Assembly (NCBI GenBank): GCA_002338515.1 | Contig: DDIL01000155.1 | Location: forward strand, 1 to 24,734 | Source: Glaciecola sp. UBA1851 | GTDB lineage: Bacteria; Pseudomonadota; Gammaproteobacteria; Enterobacterales; Alteromonadaceae | Reading direction: 5' to 3' | DNA length: 24,734 bases | Shown: positions 15,230-22,056 of the stretch, piece by piece | Layout of the letters: every line of letters begins with the position of its first letter | How positions within the stretch are numbered: the stretch's first letter is position 1 | Translations under genes and position numbers: made by a program | Notes under the pieces: generated by a model | What the model saw: only the letters and a program-made list of their open reading frames with translations | Databases searched by the model: none | Told to the model about the DNA's origin: nothing

Positions 15230-17869
15230 ATGAAAAAACAGTACGCTTCGTACCAACAAACCATTACTTTATTAGAGAAGTTAGTAGAGCAACATCCCAA
15301 TTTACTGAAAATGCATAGCATTGGTAACACGTGGGAAGGTCGCCCTATTGTAATGGTTACCATGACAATTGATATTGAAAATGCGGATAAAAAGCCAGCT
15401 TTGTTGTATACCGGCACAATACACGCCAGAGAATGGATTGGTAACGAGCTTGCTGTTAAATTTATTGAGTATGCGGCTGAAAATTATCAAGTTAATCCAC
15501 AGCTAATCAAAACTCTAAAAAACAATACGTTGTACATGGTCCCCTGTTTAAACCCTGACGGGTTTGAATACTCACGCACTCATTTTTCGTTTTGGCGCAA
15601 AAATAGACGAGATAACGGTGATGGTACATTTGGTGTTGATCTTAATCGTAACTTTGCTGTTCGTTTTAAACGAGGGCCGGATACTAGTCTGAATACTTAC
15701 TCCGGGCCTGAAGCTTTTTCAGAGCCGGAAACCAGTGCCATTCGAGATTTTGTTGAATCTCACTCAAATATTACCGTTTCCCTTGATTACCACTCTCAAG
15801 GCAATGTGTTTTTCCCTGCCCATAAGTTTAATCATGAATCTGAAATTGAAGGCACAGATTTAAATGTATTATGTGCCAATATGAATCGTGAAATTGAAAA
15901 GGTGACAGGCAGACTTTACGGTATTCATAGAGGGAAACCGCCCGCCAATTTAATTCATGGAAGTGGCAGAGAATACTATTATTCTAGAGGTATTTTAGCG
16001 ACAGTTGTTGAAGTAGGAACGCGTAATATTCCTGATTACCTAAGCAATATGACTCAAAGCGTGGATGAAAATATTCCTGCCGTGCAATATGCGTTGTCTG
16101 AGGCAATTAACTATAGCTCTCAAGCACCCGAGCGCGTTTCAAATTTTACTACTTCCCAAATTGATGTCTTTTCTGTTTCTCTTAATTGGGAATACGAGCA
16201 ATCTGATGACGTCTACTTTGAGATTTATCGGTCTGAAAAAGTCAAAGGTGCATGCAGAGAAGAAAATATTATTGGCATAACCAAGAACCTCTACATTAAC
16301 GATGTACAGCTTAAAAGCGGTCAAAAATACTATTACAATATAAGAGCCGTTAATCGAAAAACTGACATCAAATCACCTTTTGCACCAGAACTAAAAATTA
16401 AAACTCTGTTATCTGAAGATGAATTTTCTCGCTATCTATTTCCTGCCAAAAAAGATGTTGGGTATGTGGGGCAATATACACAAGAGCGAAATCGGGAACA
16501 CTTTGGCTTGAATTCTTTATTCGTTGGTGTAAATAAATCACGCGGAATTTGCTACGGTGTTGTTATGTTTTCACTTGAAAATATACCTGACGATGCAAAG
16601 ATTAAATCGGTAAAGTTTTGCTTATATCCAATGAATAGAGTTAATGCAAAAGTAGAAAATTTTGGTGAGTGGACAGTTTCATTACTTGATGCTTCTACTA
16701 TTTCAGATATAACTAACTTTGATGAAATTCACAATGCAACGCCTTTACAGACGCTAAGTAATGCCATTACATCCGACAAACTTACCCAAGGTATGTGGAC
16801 AGAATGGCCCTTTAACGTTATCGAAAGACGGATTGTGAAAGATAGTATTGAAAGTGGTAAATTCTTACTCAGAATAGATGGCCCTAATAAGTTACCATTG
16901 GGTGCAGACTCTCAAATGATGCAATTTGACATAGGTTACGGTCGATTTGGTGGCGGCATTCACTATCGACCAAACTTAGATATTATTTATTCAACTCAAC
17001 CTCAAGAAGCCAGATATACGCCAGCAAGTGTGACTACATTTTATAAAACAAAAACTGTTCAAAGAGAGATAAAAACAGGTTTTGACGAAATAGGAAATCG
17101 AGTATTTGGTTATATGTCTTTTGAGTTAACTGATTTACCTGATCCACACAAGTTTGTTATCACCGATGCATATTTAGAGCTGCAAAATGCAAATACGGTC
17201 AACAGCAAACGAGATACAAGATATACCATTGAATTAGCAGATAATACTTACGATAGTTATGATTCTATCTCATCAAATGACAACCGTGAATATGTTGGCT
17301 ATGAGGTCAGTAATTTACAATTAAAAGAAAAAAGTACGCACCACTTTATTTTTGATAGTTACTGTAAGCAGAAACTTGAAACACTGTTTGAAAATAGAGA
17401 TATAGTGCAGTTTATCATTCGTACAACTGCATCATCAGAAGCTAAAAACAGCCTTGTTAGTTGGTTTGATGATGAAAAAGAAAATACTCCTAATTTAGTT
17501 ATAAAATATATTGAAAGAAGAAAATATGGCGTTGAAACGCCTACTCAATTATCAGCAAAAACAGAAGGCAAAGAAGTCAAACTCACTTGGAAAAACCCTA
17601 TCCACTCTGATTTTGTAGGAACCTTTGTTGTCCGCAATCGTTTTCACCCACCTAAATCGCCATTCGATGGTGTTAAAATTTATGCAGGGAAAGATGAATA
17701 TACCTACGATAATTTTGGCAATCCTAATGTGCCTAAATATTATTCAGTATTCTCATACGATGATGTACCAAACTTTTCTTCACCTACCAGTATCTATTTT
17801 GCAAGTGATGAAACCATTCAAATAGAGGAAGAAGAATATGAAGGGCAAGGTGAAGACGATATTAATTAG
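15230..17869 (+). CDS. Large multidomain M14 zinc carboxypeptidase without signal peptide
   Basis: An 879-residue protein. Residues about 5-295 are an M14 carboxypeptidase: GTIHAREWIG gives zinc ligands H65 and E68, LDYHSQG gives H188, GVDLNRNF carries N139-R140 that bind the substrate carboxylate, and VVEVGT supplies catalytic E261. All key residues are present, so it should be active. Next come a fibronectin type III-like domain (about 300-392), two beta-rich modules resembling DNRLRE domains (about 430-612 and 620-780; VMFSLENIPDDAKIKSVKF and YMSFELTDLP), another FN3-like domain (about 785-862) and a very acidic tail (IEEEEYEGQGEDDIN). There is no signal peptide or membrane segment, which is odd for adhesion-type modules. 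ATG at 15230, 2 bp after the upstream stop with AAGG placed correctly, is preferred over in-frame GTG at 15206. It belongs to the ATP-grasp operon. Confidence 0.85.
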   Translation: MKKQYASYQQTITLLEKLVEQHPNLLKMHSIGNTWEGRPIVMVTMTIDIENADKKPALLYTGTIHAREWIGNELAVKFIEYAAENYQVNPQLIKTLKNNTLYMVPCLNPDGFEYSRTHFSFWRKNRRDNGDGTFGVDLNRNFAVRFKRGPDTSLNTYSGPEAFSEPETSAIRDFVESHSNITVSLDYHSQGNVFFPAHKFNHESEIEGTDLNVLCANMNREIEKVTGRLYGIHRGKPPANLIHGSGREYYYSRGILATVVEVGTRNIPDYLSNMTQSVDENIPAVQYALSEAINYSSQAPERVSNFTTSQIDVFSVSLNWEYEQSDDVYFEIYRSEKVKGACREENIIGITKNLYINDVQLKSGQKYYYNIRAVNRKTDIKSPFAPELKIKTLLSEDEFSRYLFPAKKDVGYVGQYTQERNREHFGLNSLFVGVNKSRGICYGVVMFSLENIPDDAKIKSVKFCLYPMNRVNAKVENFGEWTVSLLDASTISDITNFDEIHNATPLQTLSNAITSDKLTQGMWTEWPFNVIERRIVKDSIESGKFLLRIDGPNKLPLGADSQMMQFDIGYGRFGGGIHYRPNLDIIYSTQPQEARYTPASVTTFYKTKTVQREIKTGFDEIGNRVFGYMSFELTDLPDPHKFVITDAYLELQNANTVNSKRDTRYTIELADNTYDSYDSISSNDNREYVGYEVSNLQLKEKSTHHFIFDSYCKQKLETLFENRDIVQFIIRTTASSEAKNSLVSWFDDEKENTPNLVIKYIERRKYGVETPTQLSAKTEGKEVKLTWKNPIHSDFVGTFVVRNRFHPPKSPFDGVKIYAGKDEYTYDNFGNPNVPKYYSVFSYDDVPNFSSPTSIYFASDETIQIEEEEYEGQGEDDIN

Positions 17870-17886
17870 ATTGTTTATCAATATAA

Positions 17887-19002
17887 ATGGTTGATAAAGT
17901 TGAATGCCTTGTTGTAGGTGCTGGAGCTGTAGGACTCGCTATAGCTCGCAATCTCTCCGCAAGTGGTATTGAAACTTTTGTTATAGATAAGGCCAATACT
18001 TTCGGTACAGAAACGAGCTCAAGAAATAGCGAAGTCATTCACGCTGGTATTTATTATCCTAAAAATTCACTGAAAGCTAAATTATGTGTAGAGGGTAAAA
18101 ATTTACTCTATCAATACTGCATAAGCAAAGACATCCCTCATGCGAAAACGGGTAAAATAATAGTCGCGAATAACTCTTCGCAAACAAACGTTTTGCGCAA
18201 TATAGAGAAGAAAGCAAACGCTAATGGCGTTGGCGACCTCGAACTTCTTAATAAACAGCAAATTCAAGAAAAAGAACCCACTATTCTCGCAAAATTTGGG
18301 TTATATTCCCCATCAAGCGGCATTATAGATAGCCATCAATATATGTTTTCATTGGTTCGCGATATAGAAAAACATAGTAGTTTTGTTGTGTATAACACCC
18401 AATTTGTAAGTGCATACTACAACAATGGTAGCTGGCTAGTTAATCTTAATGATGGCAATGAATATCAAATAGAATGTAAATACATTATCAATTGCGCGGG
18501 GTTATATGCAGTAGACGTTGCTAATTCAATTAAACAATCTAATCAATTTACTATTCCGTCACAGTATTATGCCAAAGGAAGTTACTTTACTTATCATGGA
18601 GCGCATAACTTTAAACATCTTGTATATCCAGTACCTGAACCGGGTGGCTTAGGGATTCATTTAACAATGGATTTGGATGGAAAAATAAAGTTTGGACCTA
18701 ATGTTGAATGGGTAACTAAATTAGATTACCGAATAGATGAGCAACTTAAAGATTGCTTCTATTCAGCAATTAAACAATACTGGCCAACTATTGAGTATAA
18801 TAGACTTTCCCCTGACTACACGGGTATTAGGCCTAAAACATCGCCGCCAAATGCGCCGGATAACGACTTTATTATCCAGAATACAGAGTCAGTAGGATTA
18901 AAAGGATTAGTTAACCTTTATGGTATTGAATCACCGGGCTTAACAGCCAGTTTAGCAATCGCTAATTATGTAAAGCGTATTATCATCAGTACAGTAAATT
19001 AA
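17887..19002 (+). CDS. FAD-dependent oxidoreductase, L-2-hydroxyglutarate oxidase-like
   Basis: A 371-residue DAO-type flavoprotein. The N-terminal Rossmann motif LVVGAGAVGLAIARNL binds FAD. TSSRNSEVIHAGIYYP followed by SLKAKLCVEG is the hallmark of the L-2-hydroxyglutarate dehydrogenase (LhgO/L2HGDH) family. GPNVEWV and a late Gly-rich GIESPGLTASLAIA also fit it. Such enzymes oxidise L-2-hydroxyglutarate to 2-oxoglutarate and pass electrons to the quinone pool; relatives oxidise other 2-hydroxy or 2-amino acids. It starts 17 bp after the M14 stop with no clear ribosome site, so it is probably the last gene of the ligase operon. The link to the operon product is an inference. It could equally be a housekeeping clean-up enzyme. 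Confidence 0.85.
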   Translation: MVDKVECLVVGAGAVGLAIARNLSASGIETFVIDKANTFGTETSSRNSEVIHAGIYYPKNSLKAKLCVEGKNLLYQYCISKDIPHAKTGKIIVANNSSQTNVLRNIEKKANANGVGDLELLNKQQIQEKEPTILAKFGLYSPSSGIIDSHQYMFSLVRDIEKHSSFVVYNTQFVSAYYNNGSWLVNLNDGNEYQIECKYIINCAGLYAVDVANSIKQSNQFTIPSQYYAKGSYFTYHGAHNFKHLVYPVPEPGGLGIHLTMDLDGKIKFGPNVEWVTKLDYRIDEQLKDCFYSAIKQYWPTIEYNRLSPDYTGIRPKTSPPNAPDNDFIIQNTESVGLKGLVNLYGIESPGLTASLAIANYVKRIIISTVN

Positions 19003-19068
19003 TGTTAGCGATGCTAGTAGTCTATTTTTGAATACTAAATTTGCCGTAATAAAGAGAAAAAATGAAAA

Positions 19069-19095
19069 CAATATGACAAACTAATTGTCATATTG
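19069..19095. repeat. Perfect 11-bp inverted repeat, candidate operator or weak terminator
   Basis: CAATATGACAA (19069-19079) and TTGTCATATTG (19085-19095) are exact reverse complements around the 5-base loop ACTAA. The stem is AT-rich and no T-run follows on the plus strand, so it looks less like a terminator for the ligase operon than like a protein-binding site. It lies about 95 bp before the AsmA-like gene. Confidence 0.55.
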
Positions 19096-19188
19096 AATAT
19101 ACAACTCTAATGAAAGGTTGTTGTTTAAAATATCGACTTAAATCTTTAAACTAAACAAATATACTTAAAGAACTAACAGGGACTTGAA

Positions 19189-19968
19189 ATGAAAAAATTA
19201 TTAATTGCGCTAGTTTTACTCATAGCGATAGTAGCAGCGGGTGTTTGGTTTTTATTAAGTAGTGCTGATGGATTAATTAAAGAACAGATAGAAAAACAAG
19301 GAAGCAAATTTTTGGGTGTTCCCGTTACAGTATTTAATGTGGACTTAGCGCTAACGGATGGCAGGCTAACAATAAGTGACTTAGATATAGAAAATCCAGA
19401 AGGTTTTTCAAAATCAGATGCGTTTAGTTTAGACTCTATTACTTTAGATTTAGGTGGTTCAACGTCAGAACCTTATGTTGTACAAGAAGTAAGCCTGAAT
19501 GCACCCGAAGTTTTATATGAGCTTGATGCTAGTGGGAAAGGGAACTTGTTAGTATTGAAAGAAAATATAGATAAAATGTTACCTAAAGCAAAAGAAACGC
19601 CGCCATCAGAGCCTGGCGCAAACCCATTGGTGATAGTAGAGAATGTCACAATTGAAGCGGTAAAATTGAAACTTGATTTTGAAAACTTGCCTACGGGTGA
19701 TGTGCAGTTAGAAAAAAAGATATATGAAGTTACCCTACCTACATTCAACGCTGGCTCTATTGGCAAGCCAAATGGTATTCCAGCAGATCAAGTAGGCGCA
19801 GCTATAGCTAAAGCCATGTTAGATAACGTGATTGCAAAAGCCAAAGAAGAAGCTAAGAATAAGATTGAAGAAGAGGCTAAGAAAAAGATAAAAGAAGAAG
19901 TTGATAAGAAGAAAGATGAGTTAAAAGATAAAGCGAAAGATAAACTTAAAGATTTACTTGGCGGCTAA
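19189..19968 (+). CDS. Short AsmA-like membrane-anchored periplasmic protein
   Basis: A 259-residue protein with an uncleaved-looking N-terminal hydrophobic segment (about 3-24) and a beta-rich AsmA-like domain (about 25-190), recognisable from VPVTVFNVDLALTDGRLTI, the 'NPEGF' element and the following SLDSITLDLGG strand. Large AsmA proteins bridge the envelope and move phospholipid; short ones like this have no settled function. From about 205 to the end it is almost pure Lys/Glu/Asp/Ala helix (for example KNKIEEEAKKKIKEEVDKKK), similar in style to LEA-like or coiled-coil segments. Ribosome site CAGGGA precedes ATG at 19189. It stands alone, with an inverted repeat upstream and a hairpin directly after the stop. 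Confidence 0.75.
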   Translation: MKKLLIALVLLIAIVAAGVWFLLSSADGLIKEQIEKQGSKFLGVPVTVFNVDLALTDGRLTISDLDIENPEGFSKSDAFSLDSITLDLGGSTSEPYVVQEVSLNAPEVLYELDASGKGNLLVLKENIDKMLPKAKETPPSEPGANPLVIVENVTIEAVKLKLDFENLPTGDVQLEKKIYEVTLPTFNAGSIGKPNGIPADQVGAAIAKAMLDNVIAKAKEEAKNKIEEEAKKKIKEEVDKKKDELKDKAKDKLKDLLGG

Positions 19969-19983
19969 ACCTTTATCTTGATA

Positions 19984-20021
19984 AATTACAATTCGCAATT
20001 AAAGCTTTAATCATTGTAATT
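19984..20021 (+). terminator. Nested hairpin after the AsmA-like gene
   Basis: AATTACAAT (19984-19992) pairs with ATTGTAATT (20013-20021), and between them ATTAAAGCTTTAAT (19998-20011) is a perfect palindrome, giving a bulged stem that begins 16 bases after the stop codon. It has no T-run and few GC pairs, so it may be a transcript-end stem-loop rather than a strong intrinsic terminator. Confidence 0.35.
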
Positions 20022-20034
20022 ATTGCCTTAACGA

Positions 20035-20154
20035 ACCCGTTATGCTCGCGCAAGCGCAATGCTAATCGCTTCAGATACCCGTCATGCTCGCGCAAGCGCA
20101 ATGCTAGTCGCTTCAGATACCCGTCATGCTCGTGCAAGCGAGTATCTTCTGAAA
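20035..20154. repeat. REP-like palindromic repeat cluster, 42-bp units
   Basis: Two nearly identical 42-bp units (20035-20076 and 20077-20118, differing at two bases) begin ACCCGT(T/C)ATGCTCGCGC. A third, partial unit begins at 20119 and ends differently, with the palindrome GCTCGTGCAAGCGAG closing on GTATC. The GTCAT-palindrome-ATC layout resembles REP elements of the GTCATTCCCGCG...GCGGGAATC type that RAYT transposases mobilise in gammaproteobacteria. It fills most of the 331-bp gap between the AsmA-like gene and the DUF2235 gene. The remainder (20155-20299) shows nothing I can name. Confidence 0.75.
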
Positions 20155-20299
20155 AAAGCATAGTAACTTCTAGCATTGCTCTAGCTTTGTATATTGCATG
20201 GTATTTTGTGTTAATTTATTCTATTGTATGGACGGTCTTTGTATTCGCTAATTTATCGTTGGTGTCGCCAGTTTCAATCTGAGTCTAATCAAATGAAAG

Positions 20300-22003
20300 A
20301 TGAGTCATCACATGTATACTTTTTCCACAGTACAAGCGTATTTCAGAATACTAGCCGTTACCTCCGCTATTCTTGTTTTTCTGTCAATCGCTGAGTCTCA
20401 CGCTAACCAAACTAACAATGCGGAAATACCTGCTTTTTTACCTCTAGCATCTGATGTTCCTATATCTAAAAAATTACCTATTGACGGCGAATGGATGATA
20501 AACAATATTCGTAAGCGTATACGGATTGAAGGCGGCAGAGCCTATGCAGTCGATCCATGGTTGCATCTTTTTATTCTAAAAATACAACCACAAATGGTGG
20601 TATCAAAAGACTGGCAACGCATTAGTCCAGGTCAATACAGTGGTCAAGACTTACCATTAGTGGGGCCTTTTACCGCTAGTGTTTTGTCAAATGGAAATAT
20701 GAACATTCAAATTCAAGGAATGTTTGGAGTAGTCAATTTAACTCTTTCACCAATCAGTCTTGACAACCAATTAAAATTCGAACTGGAAAAGCCTAATAAT
20801 GAGTCTACAACCATTGAACCCCAATCCGTTGTATATGGATTTGATGGTACAGGTAAGAATATGGATCATGGTGAACAAACTAATGTTTTTCACTTTTTAA
20901 AAGCACATCGTTCATCCGAGCCTAGTGTTAAAAATGTTTATGCTTCTGGAGTTGGTTCTAATAATGCCAAAAAGTATGGTTTTTCAAATTTAAGCGGTGT
21001 GTTTTTTGGTAAGGGTGGGAAAGAAATTGTTGAACTAATGTATAAACAATTAATTAAAAATTATGAAAAGGGACACACTGGCATAGTTATAGTCGGTTTT
21101 AGTAGAGGTGCAGCTTTATCGCGTGAATTTGCTAATGTAATTAATGAACGTGGCGATCCATTGATGTACAAAAAACTGAATAGACCCTATGGTAAAGCAC
21201 CAACTATCAAATTTATGGGCTTATTCGATACAGTCTATTCGTTTGGTTCACCCTTTGGAAAAAATGATTTAGGCTATCGAAAACATATACCCGCAAATGT
21301 TCATTTCGTTGCACAGGCTACAGCTAAACTAGAAAAAAGGAATACATTTGATTTATGGTCAATTCACTCGTCTAAGCTCACTCCAAAAACTTGCCCGACA
21401 AGTGTCGAAGGAGATAACTTAGATACTTGCACAGGTAGCACTAAAAATAATAATTACCGAATTGAAAAGGAGTTCGAAGCTGGTCATGATGATGTGGGTG
21501 GAGCTGAAAAAAATAATCACAATGGCTATGAACCACTAAAATGGATATTAACACAAGCCCAAGCATCAGGTGTACTAATAGAAATACCTAGCCGAAGTGA
21601 ATACGAAACAGTTCCTAACAACGCAGTTGACCCTATAGGAGACGGTATAGGCAAAAGGCAAATCTATTACCCCAACGCTCCTAATACAATACCAGCTATT
21701 TATTACGATGAAGCCAAAAATGGGTGTGAAGGTATGCAAGTATATATATCAGGTACCAAATGCTATGAATGCCCAAATGGATATAAGCGTTATAGCTTCA
21801 CGCGAAAAATGACACACCCAGAAGCTTGTATAGAGCGAGGTCTAGGTTTTGGCAAAGATAAAACAGTTGCCACATACGTTTGGGGAGCAAATGGTTGCCC
21901 AAGGTATCAGTTTAAGTACAAAGGAATTTGCTTGAAGTGCCCTGCGGGAACATCACGTGAACATGTTGCTGGTATTGACACTGGTCAATGTAAAGTTGAT
22001 TAG
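20300..22003 (+). CDS. Secreted DUF2235 (Tle1-like) alpha/beta hydrolase with Cys-rich tail
   Basis: A 567-residue predicted lipase/phospholipase-type hydrolase. An N-terminal signal peptide (about 16-35, ending SHA) sends it to the periplasm or outside. A beta-rich domain (about 45-165) precedes the DUF2235 hydrolase (about 176-450): FDGTG (181-185), nucleophile S268 in VGFSRGAALS, GLFDTVYSFG, and H396 in AGHDDVGG. This motif set is shared with Tle1 type VI secretion phospholipases, but those lack a Sec signal. The C-terminal about 100 residues hold two similar cysteine modules (CYECPNGYKR and CLKCPAGTSR, each flanked by further Cys). The start at 20300 or at the ATG 12 bases later is uncertain. 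The lipoprotein peptidase gene begins 53 bp downstream. Confidence 0.8.
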   Translation: MSHHMYTFSTVQAYFRILAVTSAILVFLSIAESHANQTNNAEIPAFLPLASDVPISKKLPIDGEWMINNIRKRIRIEGGRAYAVDPWLHLFILKIQPQMVVSKDWQRISPGQYSGQDLPLVGPFTASVLSNGNMNIQIQGMFGVVNLTLSPISLDNQLKFELEKPNNESTTIEPQSVVYGFDGTGKNMDHGEQTNVFHFLKAHRSSEPSVKNVYASGVGSNNAKKYGFSNLSGVFFGKGGKEIVELMYKQLIKNYEKGHTGIVIVGFSRGAALSREFANVINERGDPLMYKKLNRPYGKAPTIKFMGLFDTVYSFGSPFGKNDLGYRKHIPANVHFVAQATAKLEKRNTFDLWSIHSSKLTPKTCPTSVEGDNLDTCTGSTKNNNYRIEKEFEAGHDDVGGAEKNNHNGYEPLKWILTQAQASGVLIEIPSRSEYETVPNNAVDPIGDGIGKRQIYYPNAPNTIPAIYYDEAKNGCEGMQVYISGTKCYECPNGYKRYSFTRKMTHPEACIERGLGFGKDKTVATYVWGANGCPRYQFKYKGICLKCPAGTSREHVAGIDTGQCKVD

Positions 22004-22056
22004 TTCTAAGTTAGCATGTAAATAACAAAACAATAATAAAATAAAAAGGTAAATTA

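Noticed and set aside
20035..20154. CRISPR array
   Set aside because: Units are directly adjacent with no spacers and are palindromic REP-like elements; no cas genes are present.
19973..20176. Minus-strand ORF of 67 codons with 14-residue repeats
   Set aside because: The repeats come from the 42-bp REP-like units (42 is divisible by three), not from a coding gene.
20300..22003. Type VI secretion effector (Tle1) locus
   Set aside because: The protein has a Sec signal peptide and no vgrG, PAAR or immunity-like gene lies beside it, so a T6SS effector role is not supported.
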